Assembly: GCF_029626155.1 (NCBI RefSeq)
Contig: NZ_JARUBL010000001.1
Span: 4,506,501-4,570,500, forward strand
Source: Solwaraspora sp. WMMD1047
Lineage (GTDB): Bacteria > Actinomycetota > Actinomycetes > Mycobacteriales > Micromonosporaceae
Direction: 5' to 3'
DNA length: 64,000 nt
Notes under the pieces: generated by a model
Told to the model about the DNA's origin: nothing
The model's database searches: none
What the model saw: only the letters and a program-made list of their open reading frames with translations
Made by a program: the position numbers and the translations under genes
Shown here: positions 22,377 through 31,618 of the stretch, one piece after another
How the letters are laid out: each line of letters starts with the position of its first letter
Position numbering within the stretch: the stretch's first letter is position 1

Positions 22377-23621
22377 TCAATGGCTGTCCGAACAGCGTGC
22401 CGCGCGGGCGTACAGATAACGCTGCTGCGGCAGGCTGGTCGTCGACCCGGCGGCCGTCAGGTAGCACTCGCGCGCCGCCGCCCGGTCGCCGGCGAGCTCC
22501 AGCAGGTGGCCGCGGACCGCGGCCAGTCGGTGCCCGGCGGCGAGCCGGCCGTCCGCCCCGAGCCCGTCGAGCCGGGCGAGCCCGGCCGCCGGCCCGCGGA
22601 CCATGGCCACCGCGACCGCGTGGTTCAGGGCCACCACCGGGTTGTCGGCGAACCGCAGCAGCACCTCGTAGAGCGCCAGGATCTGCGGCCAGTCGGTGTC
22701 GGACCAGGTCGGCGCCTCGTCGTGGAGCGCGGCGATGGCCGCCTGGATCTGGTACGGACCGGTCGGCCCTCGCGGCAACGCCGTGCTGATCAGGGCCACT
22801 CCCTCGGCGATCTGGTCGGCGTCCCAGCGGCTCCGGTCCTGCTCGGCCATCGGGATCAGCGCGCCGTCCGGGCCGGTGCGCGCGGCGCGGCGGGCGTCGG
22901 TCAGCAGCATCAACGCGAGCAGCCCGGCCACCTCCGCGTCCGCCGGCAGCAGCCGGTGCAGCAGGCGGGCCAGCCGGATGGCCTCGGTCGACAGTTCGAC
23001 GCGCTGCAGTCGCGGCCCGGACGTGCTGGCGTACCCCTCGTTGAAGATCAGGTAGAGCACGTGCAGCACGGCGCCGAGCCGGTCCGACCACTGGGCGGCC
23101 GGCGGCGCCCGGAACCCGATGCCGCTGTCGGTGATCCGTTGCTTGGCCCGGGTGATCCGCCGGGCCATCGTCGCCTCCGGCACCAGAAACGCGCGGGCCA
23201 CCTCGCCGGTCGTCAGGCCGCCCACCGCGCGCAGGGTGAGCGCGATCTGGGCGGCCGGCTGGAGAGCGGGATGGCAGCACATGAAGAGCAGCAGGAGGGT
23301 GTCGTCGGCGTCGGGCGGCGGCCGGTCGGCCGGCGGCGCGAGCCACTCGTCGGGCAGCACCCGGCGGGCGACGGTCTCCTCCCGTCGGCGCCGGGCCTGT
23401 TCGGCCCGGAGCAGGTCGGTCAGCCGGCGGGCGGCGACCGTGATCAACCAGGCCCGCGGGTTGTCCGGTACGCCGTCGACCGGCCACCCGGTGGCGGCCG
23501 CGATCAGCGCCTCCTGGGTGGCGTCCTCGGCCGCGTCGAAGTGGCCGTACCGGCGGACCACCGCGCCGAGGACCTGCGGCGCCAAGCCGCGCAGCAGGTC
23601 CTCGACGTCGGAGTTCGGCAC
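22377..23621 (-). CDS. ECF RNA polymerase sigma factor, ECF42 type with C-terminal helical domain
   Basis: The 414-residue protein has region 2 (YGHFDAAEDATQEALIAA, NPRAWLITVARRLTD-like) and region 4 (ALTLRAVGGLTTGEVARAFLV, RITRAKQRI), followed by a long helical extension (LLHRLLPADAEVAGLLALML, NHAVAVAM). That extension and the adjacent DGPF-type gene are hallmarks of ECF42-like sigma factors, where the C-terminal domain replaces a classical anti-sigma factor. The start is 6 bases after the upstream gene, so the pair is cotranscribed. Confidence 0.9.
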   Translation of the reverse strand: MPNSDVEDLLRGLAPQVLGAVVRRYGHFDAAEDATQEALIAAATGWPVDGVPDNPRAWLITVAARRLTDLLRAEQARRRREETVARRVLPDEWLAPPADRPPPDADDTLLLLFMCCHPALQPAAQIALTLRAVGGLTTGEVARAFLVPEATMARRITRAKQRITDSGIGFRAPPAAQWSDRLGAVLHVLYLIFNEGYASTSGPRLQRVELSTEAIRLARLLHRLLPADAEVAGLLALMLLTDARRAARTGPDGALIPMAEQDRSRWDADQIAEGVALISTALPRGPTGPYQIQAAIAALHDEAPTWSDTDWPQILALYEVLLRFADNPVVALNHAVAVAMVRGPAAGLARLDGLGADGRLAAGHRLAAVRGHLLELAGDRAAARECYLTAAGSTTSLPQQRYLYARAARCSDSH

Positions 23622-23627
23622 GACGGG

Positions 23628-24053
23628 TCAGACCGACAACTCGTCGACGCCCTCGACGACCGGCCGCACGTCCACGTACCACTGCTGGCTCAGCGCGGCG
23701 GCGTGCGCCGGATACGGGGTCTGGGCCAGCTTCGCGGCGATCTCGGTGGCCCGGTCGAAGCTGGCGCACTCGACGATGGTGTAGCCGGCGAGCACCTCCT
23801 GGGTCTCCGGGTACGGCCCGTCGGTGACCACCGGCACGCCGTCGCGCACCTGGATCCGGCGGGTGTGCACCGGCGCGGCCAGACCCCGGGCGTCGACGAA
23901 CTCGCCGGACTCGACCAGCTCGTTGTTCCAGTTGGCCATGAATCCGTGCATCGCCGCGAGCTCCTCGGGTGACCAGCTGGGGGCGTCGGTGGGCTTGCCG
24001 GACAGCAGGTCGTAGTCGCGCTGCGAGCCGGCCATCATGATCATGTATTTCAC
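23628..24053 (-). CDS. DGPF/YCII-related protein paired with the ECF sigma factor
   Basis: The 141-residue protein starts at GTG 24053 with GGAG five bases upstream (VKYMIMMAGSQ). It ends its core with TDGPYPETQEVLAGY, the DGPF-type signature of YCII-related proteins that accompany ECF41/42 sigma factors. The fold is a small ferredoxin-like dimer; its biochemical role in signalling is not settled. Confidence 0.88.
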   Translation of the reverse strand: MKYMIMMAGSQRDYDLLSGKPTDAPSWSPEELAAMHGFMANWNNELVESGEFVDARGLAAPVHTRRIQVRDGVPVVTDGPYPETQEVLAGYTIVECASFDRATEIAAKLAQTPYPAHAAALSQQWYVDVRPVVEGVDELSV

Positions 24054-24170
24054 GGTCGCTCCTCTTCGTCGGCCCTCCTGCGGGGCCGTGCACAGAAGAT
24101 GTCGGTGCCGCCGCCGCGGGCCGGACACCCGGCTCCCAGAGTTTGCCACCGGCATCCCGCGGCCACCGGC

Positions 24171-24200
24171 ACTTGACCCGATCGTGATGATCCACATAGA
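24171..24200 (+). promoter_or_regulatory. Candidate sigma-70-type promoter for the GH3 gene
   Basis: TTGACC at 24171-24176 and TAGATT at 24195-24200 are separated by 18 bases, in the 273-base divergent region between the ECF42 pair and the GH3 gene. This leaves an untranslated leader of about 120 bases before ATG 24327. The rest of the divergent region shows no other clear motif. Confidence 0.45.
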
Positions 24201-24326
24201 TTGGGGTGATTGCGGGGTCCGGGCAGCCTTGCCGATCGACGCTGCGAACGGTCGGGACGTCAAGCCTGAGATCGTCGTGCGCCGGGGACCAGCGGTTCCC
24301 GGTGGCCCCCTGAGGAGTGCCCAGCA

Positions 24327-26765
24327 ATGCCCGCACCGACCCGCCCGAGCCCCGACCCGCAGCGTCCCCCTGCCCGCCGTCCCCGTGGCGGGTCCGGCCC
24401 GGTCCGCCACCGCCTGGTGGAGCGGCTGGACCGGTACGGCCGCACCCTGGTCGGCGTCACGATCGTCGCGCTGCTGCTGGTGGCCATGACGTTGGCCGCG
24501 TCGATGTTCGGGCTGATCGGCCCTTCCAGCGGCGGTGGCGGGCGGGCCACCGCCGGGGTGACGCCGTACCGGGATCCCACCCGGCCGGTTCCCGAGCGGG
24601 TGGCCGATCTGCTGACCCGGATGTCGCCGGCCGAGAAGGTCGGGCAGCTGGTCCAGGTGGACCACGGCGCGCTGGCCGACGCCACCGACCTGGGCACGTA
24701 CCGGATCGGCTCGGTCCGCGCCGACGGCGGCTGGGCGCCGGCCGACAACACCGCCGCCGGCTGGGCCCAGGCGTACGCCGAGGTGCAGCGCGTCGCGACC
24801 GGAACGCCGCTCGGGATTCCGCTGATCTACGGTGTCGACGCGACCCACGGACACAGCGTGGTACGCGACGCCACCATCTTCCCGCACAACATCGGCGTGG
24901 GCGCCAGCCGGGACGCGGGGCTGGTCCAGCGGATCGGTCGGGCCACCGCCGAGGAGATCGCCGGCACCGGCATCGACTGGGCCTTCGCGCCCTGCCTCTG
25001 CCTGACCGGCGAGGCCGGCGGGCGGGCCGGCTACGAGTCGTTCGGTGAGCGGCTGGAGATCCCGGCGTCGATGGCGGCGATGGTCGCCGGGCTGCAGGGG
25101 CCGGCCGTCGGCGAGCCGACCTCGGTGCTGGCCACCGCCAAACATCAGGTCGGGCCGGGTGAACTGACCGAGGACCGGCTGCGCAGCGTGCACGTCCCGC
25201 CACTGCACGCCGCCGTCTCGCACGGCGTCGGTTCGGTGCTGCTGACCTTCGCCGACTGGTCCGGCGCCCGCGCCCCGGCCCACCAGCGACTCGTCAACGA
25301 CCTCCTCAAAGGCGAGCTGGGCTTCACCGGTTTCGTCCTCAGCGAGAGCGCCGGCCTGGACACCATCGACGGCTCGCCCGGCCTGACCGGCGCCGAGGTG
25401 GCCACCGCGATCAACTCCGGCATCGACATGGTCGCCGTCGCCACCGACCATCGGGAGTTCCTGGCCCTGCTGCAGGTCGAGGTGGACGCCGGCCGGATCT
25501 CCCCGCAGCGGCTGGACGACGCCAACACCCGCATCCTGACCCGCAAGTTCGAACTGGGCCTGTTCGAGCGTCCGCTGCCCGATCCGGCGCTGCTGAGCAT
25601 GGTGGGCAGCCAGCCCCACCGGGACCTGGCCCGGGAGGCGGTCCGCGCCTCGCAGGTGCTGCTGAAGAACGACGACGACGTGCTGCCGCTGGCCAAGGCG
25701 GGCGGCAAGATCTTCGTCGCCGGCAAGAGCGCCGACGACCTCGGCAACCAGGCCGGCGGGATGACCCTCACGCGGCAGGGCGCCAGCGGCGGCGTCACCA
25801 CCGGCACCACCATCCTGGCCGGCATCCGGCAGGCCGTCGGCGACGGCACCCGGATCACCTACCAACGCGACGGCGCCGGCATCGACCGGTCGTACCGGGC
25901 CGCGATCGCGGTGGTCGGCGAGCTGCCGTACGCCGAAGCCGACGCCGGCCTGCCGGCCCTGGACCGCGCCGACGCCCGGATGCTCGACCGGCTGCGCGCC
26001 GCCGGCGTACCGGTGGTGGTGGTGCTGGTCTCCGGCCGCCCGCTGGACGTCGCGGACCGGGTCGACGACTGGGCCGCACTCTTGGCCGCCTGGCTGCCCG
26101 GCACCGAGGGCCAGGGGGTGGCCGACGTGCTCTTCGGCGACCACAACCCGACCGCGAAACTGCCGGTCACCTGGGCGGCGGCCCGCTCCGGACGGGCCGA
26201 GCTGTTCCCGTACGGCTTCGGGTTGAGCTTCGCCGGCGCCCCGGCGCCCGGTGACCGGCCGACGGGTCCGCCGGTCGCACCGGCGCCGACCACCGGCCGG
26301 CCGCCCGCCGGCGCGGTGGTCCCGCCGCCGCGACCGACCCCGACCAGCCGGCCGACCCCGACCAGCCGACCGACCCCGACCAGCCGACCGACCCCGACCG
26401 ACCGGCCGACCACGCCGCCGACCACGCCACCGGCGGCCAGCCCGACCGCCACGACGGCCGCCTGCGCGGTCGAGTTCGCGGTCGGCAGTCGGTGGTCCGA
26501 CGGCTTCGTGGCCGAGGTCAGCATCGCCAGCCGGGCGACGGTCAACGGGTGGACCCTGAGCTTCACCCTGCCGGCCGGCCAGCGGGTCAGCCAGGCGTGG
26601 AACGCCACGGTCAGCCAGCGCGGCAACACCGTCACGGCCACCAACGCCGCCTGGAACGCCGCCATCGCGGCCGGCGGGGAGGTCTCGTTCGGCTTCCTGG
26701 CCAGCCACGACGGGACCGCCGGCAGCCCCGCCGGAGGCACCCTCAACGGCACCACCTGCGGCTGA
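24327..26765 (+). CDS. Membrane-anchored or secreted GH3-like protein with C-terminal CBM2
   Basis: The 812-residue protein starts at ATG 24327 after GAGGAG. A hydrophobic segment near residues 40-65 (TLVGVTIVALLLVAMTLAA) is a signal anchor. The GH3 core is recognisable (LLTRMSPAEKVGQL, VDATHGHSVVRDATIFPHN, YESFGERLEIP, and a C-terminal GH3 domain with VLLKNDDDVLPL). A TPTSRP linker leads to a CBM2-type cellulose-binding module with Cys near each end. Key GH3 motifs are altered: the RDPRWGR stretch is replaced by TGEAGGRAG, AKHF by AKHQ, and the nucleophile Asp of the SDW motif is Glu340 (LSESAG). It may be a modified enzyme or a carbohydrate-binding pseudoenzyme. Confidence 0.85.
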   Translation: MPAPTRPSPDPQRPPARRPRGGSGPVRHRLVERLDRYGRTLVGVTIVALLLVAMTLAASMFGLIGPSSGGGGRATAGVTPYRDPTRPVPERVADLLTRMSPAEKVGQLVQVDHGALADATDLGTYRIGSVRADGGWAPADNTAAGWAQAYAEVQRVATGTPLGIPLIYGVDATHGHSVVRDATIFPHNIGVGASRDAGLVQRIGRATAEEIAGTGIDWAFAPCLCLTGEAGGRAGYESFGERLEIPASMAAMVAGLQGPAVGEPTSVLATAKHQVGPGELTEDRLRSVHVPPLHAAVSHGVGSVLLTFADWSGARAPAHQRLVNDLLKGELGFTGFVLSESAGLDTIDGSPGLTGAEVATAINSGIDMVAVATDHREFLALLQVEVDAGRISPQRLDDANTRILTRKFELGLFERPLPDPALLSMVGSQPHRDLAREAVRASQVLLKNDDDVLPLAKAGGKIFVAGKSADDLGNQAGGMTLTRQGASGGVTTGTTILAGIRQAVGDGTRITYQRDGAGIDRSYRAAIAVVGELPYAEADAGLPALDRADARMLDRLRAAGVPVVVVLVSGRPLDVADRVDDWAALLAAWLPGTEGQGVADVLFGDHNPTAKLPVTWAAARSGRAELFPYGFGLSFAGAPAPGDRPTGPPVAPAPTTGRPPAGAVVPPPRPTPTSRPTPTSRPTPTSRPTPTDRPTTPPTTPPAASPTATTAACAVEFAVGSRWSDGFVAEVSIASRATVNGWTLSFTLPAGQRVSQAWNATVSQRGNTVTATNAAWNAAIAAGGEVSFGFLASHDGTAGSPAGGTLNGTTCG
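26335..26406 (+). repeat. 15-base tandem repeat encoding the TPTSRP linker
   Basis: Four copies of a cgaccccgaccagcc-type unit encode repeating (S/D)-R-P-T-P-T between the GH3 core and the carbohydrate-binding module. Such tracts are flexible, often glycosylated linkers and are prone to copy-number change. Confidence 0.85.
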
Positions 26766-26778
26766 CCCTGGGAGGGTT

Positions 26779-26836
26779 CGGCGGCTCTGACCGCCGGCGG
26801 CTGACCCGGGGACGGGCCGGCGGCTGTCACCGCCGG
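26779..26836 (+). terminator. Two consecutive GC-rich hairpins after the GH3 gene
   Basis: CGGCGG (26779-26784) pairs with CCGCCG (26791-26796) across a 6-base loop, and CCGGCGG (26817-26823) pairs with CCGCCGG (26830-26836), also across 6 bases. They follow the stop at 26765 and precede the next gene at 26942. No U-tract is present, as is common in high-GC actinomycetes. Confidence 0.6.
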
Positions 26837-26941
26837 TGTGACCAGGTCGGACCGGGGCGCAGCCGGTGCCACGTATCGTTACCGGGCCCGACCGGCCCGG
26901 TCGGCCGGCGGTGCACCGCCCCCATCCAACCAGGAGGCACG

Positions 26942-27922
26942 ATGACGCTGGGTGACCGTGCGTACTGGCTCCGCGCGCCCGGGCACGGCGAGATCCGACC
27001 GGTCACGGTGGCCCGGCCCGGCCCCGACGAGGTCCTGGTGCGCACCCTGCACTCGGGGGTGAGCCGCGGCACCGAGTCGCTGGTCTTCCGGGGCGGCGTG
27101 CCGCCAAGCCAGTACGCGGCGATGCGGGCGCCCTTTCAGGAGGGCGACTTCCCGGCACCGGTGAAGTACGGCTACCTCAACGTCGGCGTCGTGGAACAGG
27201 GCCCGCCGCGGCTGCTCGGCCGGACCGTCTTCTGCCTGTACCCGCACCAGACGCGGTACGTGGTGCCGGCCTCGGCGGTCACCGTCGTACCCGATGCCGT
27301 GCCGGCGGCCCGGGCGGTGCTGGCCGGCACCGTGGAGACGGCGGTGAACGCGCTCTGGGACGCCGCTCCCCTGGTCGGGGACCGGATCGCGGTGGTCGGC
27401 GCCGGCATGGTGGGCTGCTGCGTGGCCGCCGTGGTGGCCCGGCTGCCGGGCGCCCGGGTGCAACTCGTCGACGCCGACCCGGCCCGGGCGTCGGTGGCCG
27501 CCGCGCTCGGGGTGGAGTTCGCCGCACCCGAGACCGCCGCCGGCGACTGCGACCTGGTGTTCCACGCCAGCGCCAGCGAGGCCGGACTGGCCCGTTGCCT
27601 GGAACTGCTCGCGCCGGAGGGTACGGTGGTCGAGCTGAGCTGGTACGGCGACCGTCGGGTCAGCGTGCCGCTGGGCGAGAACTTCCACTCCCGCCGGCTG
27701 GTGATCCGGGCCAGCCAGGTCGGCACGGTCTCGCCGAACGCCCGCGGGCGCAGCTTCGCCGACCGGCTCGCGCTGGCCCTGGAACTGCTCGCCGACCCCG
27801 CGTTCGACGCGTTGGTCACCGGGGAATGTGAGTTCGACGAGCTGCCGCAGGTGCACGCCAGGCTCGCCAGCGGCGACCTGGCCGCCCTGTGCCACCTGGT
27901 CACCTACCGACCCGAAGGATGA
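26942..27922 (+). CDS. Medium-chain zinc-type dehydrogenase/reductase homologue
   Basis: The 326-residue protein starts at ATG 26942 with GGAGG four bases upstream. It has the medium-chain dehydrogenase layout: an N-terminal GroES-like domain ([13 protein letters not shown]) and a Rossmann domain with [14 protein letters not shown] and Asp in LVDADPARA, suggesting NAD(H) preference. The catalytic Cys-x-Gly zinc ligands of classical alcohol dehydrogenases are not evident (SGVSRGTE). It is first in a tight cluster with the PTPS-like, glycosyltransferase and methyltransferase genes (spacing 4 bases or overlapping), so it probably oxidises or reduces a pathway intermediate. Confidence 0.85.
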   Translation: MTLGDRAYWLRAPGHGEIRPVTVARPGPDEVLVRTLHSGVSRGTESLVFRGGVPPSQYAAMRAPFQEGDFPAPVKYGYLNVGVVEQGPPRLLGRTVFCLYPHQTRYVVPASAVTVVPDAVPAARAVLAGTVETAVNALWDAAPLVGDRIAVVGAGMVGCCVAAVVARLPGARVQLVDADPARASVAAALGVEFAAPETAAGDCDLVFHASASEAGLARCLELLAPEGTVVELSWYGDRRVSVPLGENFHSRRLVIRASQVGTVSPNARGRSFADRLALALELLADPAFDALVTGECEFDELPQVHARLASGDLAALCHLVTYRPEG

Positions 27923-27926
27923 AACC

Positions 27927-28325
27927 TTGTACAGCATCACCGTCCGTGACCACATCATGATCGCGCACAGTTTCCACGGCGAGGTCTTCGGACCCGCGCA
28001 GCGGCTGCACGGCGCGACCTTCGTGGTGGACGCCACCTTCCGCCGGGTCGAGCTGGACGCCGACAACATCGTGGTCGACATCGGTCTGGCCAGCGGCCAG
28101 CTGGCCGAGGTGCTGGGCGAGCTCAACTACCGCAACCTCGACGAGGAACCCGCCTTCGCCGGGGTGAACACCTCCACCGAGGCGCTGGCCAGGGTGATCG
28201 CCGACCGGTTGGCCGACCGGGTGCACAGTGGCGCGCTGGGCGAGGGCGCCCGCGGCCTGGCCGGGCTCACGGTCACCCTGCACGAGTCGCACATTGCCTG
28301 GGCCAGCTACGAGCGGACCCTGTGA
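27927..28325 (+). CDS. 6-pyruvoyltetrahydropterin synthase / QueD family protein with altered active site
   Basis: The 132-residue product starts at TTG 27927 ([19 protein letters not shown]), four bases after the dehydrogenase stop, with GAAGGA upstream. The fold signature is present ([56 protein letters not shown] with the conserved Glu). The usual Cys-(x)-HGH motif reads AQRLHGAT, so the catalytic Cys and the second zinc His are missing. This suggests a family member with a different reaction on a pterin or dihydroneopterin-like substrate. It overlaps the glycosyltransferase start by GTGA. Confidence 0.82.
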   Translation: MYSITVRDHIMIAHSFHGEVFGPAQRLHGATFVVDATFRRVELDADNIVVDIGLASGQLAEVLGELNYRNLDEEPAFAGVNTSTEALARVIADRLADRVHSGALGEGARGLAGLTVTLHESHIAWASYERTL

Positions 28326-29464
28326 CGGCCGGCGAGCGGGCGACGGTGGTGACCGGCCCGACGCCGACCGGCGGACGGCGGGTGTATCTGGTGGTGCCGG
28401 CCGGGATCGACGATCCGGCGGCGCCGAGCGGCGGCAACAGCTACGACCGGCAGCTCAGCCGCGGGCTGGCGGCCGCCGGCTGGCGGGTCGACGAACGTCT
28501 GGTCGGCGGGCCCTGGCCGCGGCCGGGACCGGCCGGGCGCGCCGAGCTGGCGGCCACCCTCGCGGCGGTACCCGACGACGCCGTGCTGCTGCTCGACGGT
28601 CTGGTCGGCTGCGCGGTACCGGAGCTGGTGACACCGGCGGCCGAACGGTTGCGGCTGGCGGTCCTGGTGCATCTGCCGCTGGGCGACGAGACCGGTCTCG
28701 AACCACGCGAGGCCGCTGAACTCGACGCCCTCGAACGGCGCACCCTGCGCGCCGCCGCCGCCGTGGTGGCGACCAGCGCGGCCACCGGCCGACGCCTGGT
28801 CGACCAGCATGGGCTGCCCGCCGACCGGGTACACGTGGCGGTACCGGGCGTCGAGCCCGCACCACCGGCGCCCGGATCGACCGCCGGCTCCCGGCTGCTC
28901 TGCGTGGCCGCGGTGACCCCCCGCAAAGGCCAGGACGTCCTCGTCGAGGCACTGGCCGGGCTGACCGACCTGAGCTGGGACTGCCGGTTCGTCGGCGCCC
29001 TCGCGGCGGCGCCGGACCACGTCGACCGGCTGCGCCGCTCCGCCGCCCGGGCCGGGGTGGCCGACCGGCTCCGGTTCACCGGACCGCTGGCCGGCACCGC
29101 CCTGGCCACCGAGTACGCGGGCACAGATCTGCTGATCCTGCCCTCCCACGCCGAGACGTACGGCATGGTGGTCACCGAGGCACTGGCTCGCGCGATCCCG
29201 GTGCTGGCGACCCGGGTCGGCGGTGTTCCGGAGGCGCTCGGCCGCGGCGCCGACGGCGACGTACCCGGGATGCTGGTGCCGCCCGGCGAGCCGGCCGCCC
29301 TCGGCGCCGCGCTGCGGCGCTGGTTGACCGAGCCCGATACCAGGCGGCGGTGGCGGGCCGCGGCCGCGGCCCGACGGGACGGGCTGCCCCGTTGGCCGGC
29401 GACGGCGCGGACCGTGGCCGAGGTGCTGGAGCGGCTCGACCACGAACCCCGGAGGAACCGATGA
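28322..29464 (+). CDS. Glycosyltransferase, GT4 (GT-B fold)
   Basis: The 380-residue protein starts at GTG 28322 (GTGA overlap). The donor-binding half contains [42 protein letters not shown] (the GT4 EX7E region) and GGVPEALG. The N-terminal half has [16 protein letters not shown]. No membrane segment. In context it may glycosylate a pterin-derived or lipid acceptor made by neighbouring enzymes; the acceptor cannot be told from sequence. Confidence 0.88.
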   Translation: MTAGERATVVTGPTPTGGRRVYLVVPAGIDDPAAPSGGNSYDRQLSRGLAAAGWRVDERLVGGPWPRPGPAGRAELAATLAAVPDDAVLLLDGLVGCAVPELVTPAAERLRLAVLVHLPLGDETGLEPREAAELDALERRTLRAAAAVVATSAATGRRLVDQHGLPADRVHVAVPGVEPAPPAPGSTAGSRLLCVAAVTPRKGQDVLVEALAGLTDLSWDCRFVGALAAAPDHVDRLRRSAARAGVADRLRFTGPLAGTALATEYAGTDLLILPSHAETYGMVVTEALARAIPVLATRVGGVPEALGRGADGDVPGMLVPPGEPAALGAALRRWLTEPDTRRRWRAAAAARRDGLPRWPATARTVAEVLERLDHEPRRNR

Positions 29465-30285
29465 GTGCAGACGACTCCCCCTACAGCCCCGCCTGGCTGG
29501 GCCTGCGCGAGCCGGCCGACGCGGCGGCCCGGTCCAGGGAGCTGCTCGACCTGGTACCCGATCTGCTGGCCGGTCACCACCGGCCGCTGATCCGCGACCT
29601 GGGCTGCGGCACCGGTTCGATGGGCCGGTGGCTGGCCACCCGGCTGGCCGGGCCGCAGCACTGGGTCATGTACGACCGCGACCCGGAACTGCTCGACCAC
29701 GCCCGCACCCGGATGGTCGGCAGCGGCGCCGACGGCGCCCCGGTCACCGTCGAGACCCGCCAGGGCGACATCGGCCGGCTGACCGCCGCGGACCTCACCG
29801 GCGCCGCGCTGGTGACCGCGTCGGCGCTGCTGGACCTGCTGACCGCCGAGGAGGTCGCGGCGCTGGCCGAGGCGTGCGCGGGCGCCGGCGTACCGGCGCT
29901 GTTCACCCTGACGGTGGTCGGTGCGGTGGAGTTCACCCCAGCCGACCCGCTGGACGCGCCGATGGGCGCCGCCTTCAACGCCCATCAGAGCCGCCGGGAC
30001 GGCGACCGCACGCTGCTCGGCGCCGGCGCGGTCGAGGCCAGCACGGCGGCGTTCGAACGGGCGGGCGCGTCGGTGCTGGTCCGGCCGAGCCCGTGGCGGC
30101 TCGGCCCCGACCAGGCCGCGCTGACCGCCCAGTGGCTACGCGGTTGGGTGGCGGCGGCCTGCGAGCAGCAACCGGAGCTGGCCGACGGCGCGGACGACTA
30201 TCTGAAGCGCCGGTTGGCCGCCGCCTCGGCGGGCGAGTTGCGGGTCGAGGTCGGGCATTGTGACCTACTCGCGAAATTCAAATGA
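29461..30285 (+). CDS. Class I SAM-dependent methyltransferase
   Basis: The 274-residue protein starts at ATG 29461 in an ATGA overlap. It has motif I IRDLGCGTGSMGRWLA, the acidic motif MYDRDPELLDHAR and motif II-like RQGDIGRLTAADL. It is the fourth gene in the same operon, consistent with late tailoring of the product. Substrate unknown. Confidence 0.88.
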   Translation: MSADDSPYSPAWLGLREPADAAARSRELLDLVPDLLAGHHRPLIRDLGCGTGSMGRWLATRLAGPQHWVMYDRDPELLDHARTRMVGSGADGAPVTVETRQGDIGRLTAADLTGAALVTASALLDLLTAEEVAALAEACAGAGVPALFTLTVVGAVEFTPADPLDAPMGAAFNAHQSRRDGDRTLLGAGAVEASTAAFERAGASVLVRPSPWRLGPDQAALTAQWLRGWVAAACEQQPELADGADDYLKRRLAAASAGELRVEVGHCDLLAKFK

Positions 30286-30344
30286 ACCAGAGGACCCCCG
30301 CCCCGCGTATCAGTCTCCGGAGGCTCACCCGAGGGAGGACACGT

Positions 30345-30398
30345 ATGCGCGGGGCTAGGGCGCTACATCCGGCGCCGGCCGGCCGTGCGGCATCGTGA
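30345..30398 (+). CDS. Possible 17-residue leader peptide
   Basis: ATG 30345 is preceded by GAGGGAGG, the best ribosome site in this interval, and opens a frame reading MRGARALHPAPAGRAAS whose TGA (30396-30398) overlaps the GTG of the membrane-protein gene at 30395. The downstream gene itself has almost no ribosome site. The simplest reading is translational coupling through a leader; alternatively the true start of the large gene is elsewhere. Confidence 0.4.
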   Translation: MRGARALHPAPAGRAAS

Positions 30399-31618
30399 GG
30401 GGGAAGATTTGGGCCTGGGGGCGGATGCTCGGCGGGCTCGGCATTCTCGCGCTGCTGCTGTGGCGGCTCGGCACCAGCGCGTTCCTGGACGGGATCCGGG
30501 TGATCGACGTCCAGACCCTGGCACTCGCCTGCGGGATCGGCCTGCTGACCACGGTGTTCAGTGCCTGGCGCTGGTGTCTGGTGGCCCGCGGGCTGGGGTT
30601 GCGGCTCCCGCTGGTCGGGGCCGTGGCCGACTACTACCGGGCGCTGTTCCTGAACGCCGCGCTGCCGGGCGGGGTGCTGGGCGACGTGCACCGGGCGGTG
30701 CGGCACGGCCGTGACGTCGACGACCTCGGCCGAGGCGTACGGGCCGTGGTGCTGGAACGCTCCGCCGGCCAGGTCGTGCTGCTCGCCGTCGGGCTGACGA
30801 TGCTGCTGACCATTCCGCCGCCGGTGCTCTCGCCCGCGCTGCTCGGTCGGTTCGCCGAGGCCGGGATGGCCGTGGCGGGGGCCGCCGCGCTGGCCGCGGC
30901 GCTGGTGACCGGTCTGGTCGTCTGGCTGCGCCGGCGCGGCTCACGGTTGGTCCGAGGGCTGCGTACCGTCGCCACCGACGTGCGGCAGGGGCTGCTGTCG
31001 CGCGGCAACTGGCCGGGCATCGTGCTCTCCTCCGCGGTGGTGCTCGCGGGGCACCTGGCGACCTTCCTGGTCGCGGCGCGCGCAGCCGGTTCGGCGGCGC
31101 CGGTCGCCCTGCTGGCTCCGCTGTTGCTGCTGGCGCTGCTGGCGATGGCGCTGCCGCTGAACGTGGGCGGCTGGGGTCCCCGGGAGGGCGTGCTCGCGTG
31201 GTCGTTCGGCGCGGCCGGACTCAGCGCCGATCTCGGACTGACCGTCGCGGTGGTGTACGGGCTGCTCGCCCTCGTGGCGAGCCTGCCGGGTGCCGGGGTG
31301 TTGGCGTACCGGTGGCTCAGCCGGTCCCGGACCGGCCGGCCGGCCCGGGTCGGGGTGCGGGCCGGCGAGCCCGACTCGCCGCCGTCAGCACCGGAACCGG
31401 CGCCCGCGGCCCCGGTCGGCGCCGCCCGCCGGCCGGCTGACCGGCGGCGGCTGGCGGGCCTGGTCCGGCGCCGCCGTCCCGGTTCGGTGCTCGGCGGACC
31501 GACACCCGGCGGGCCGTCGGCGGGCGGCCGGGCCGCGCCACGCAGCCTGCGGATCTGGCGCCGGGGCCACCGCCCGGTCCGTCAGGCCTCGTCGTCGAAC
31601 CGGTCGGAGAGCGCGTAG
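30395..31618 (+). CDS. Flippase-like integral membrane protein (UPF0104/LPG-synthase TM family)
   Basis: The 407-residue protein has about eight hydrophobic segments. Characteristic motifs are YYRALFLNAALPGGVLGD near residues 78-95 and LPLNVGGWGPREGVLA near 250, both typical of the lysylphosphatidylglycerol-synthase TM / UPF0104 family. The last 90 residues are Pro/Arg-rich and cytoplasmic. It follows the glycosyltransferase and methyltransferase genes and may move a lipid-linked product across the membrane. Its 3' end overlaps the convergent reductase gene by 37 bases. Confidence 0.82.
   Translation: MRGKIWAWGRMLGGLGILALLLWRLGTSAFLDGIRVIDVQTLALACGIGLLTTVFSAWRWCLVARGLGLRLPLVGAVADYYRALFLNAALPGGVLGDVHRAVRHGRDVDDLGRGVRAVVLERSAGQVVLLAVGLTMLLTIPPPVLSPALLGRFAEAGMAVAGAAALAAALVTGLVVWLRRRGSRLVRGLRTVATDVRQGLLSRGNWPGIVLSSAVVLAGHLATFLVAARAAGSAAPVALLAPLLLLALLAMALPLNVGGWGPREGVLAWSFGAAGLSADLGLTVAVVYGLLALVASLPGAGVLAYRWLSRSRTGRPARVGVRAGEPDSPPSAPEPAPAAPVGAARRPADRRRLAGLVRRRRPGSVLGGPTPGGPSAGGRAAPRSLRIWRRGHRPVRQASSSNRSESA

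Noticed and set aside
26335-26406. Regulatory or satellite repeat
   Set aside because: The 15-base units are in frame and simply encode the TPTSRP linker.
23628-26708. A 1,026-residue minus-strand open frame spanning the GH3 gene
   Set aside because: Only the last 141 codons (from GTG 24053) are a real protein; the remainder is antisense of the GH3 gene.
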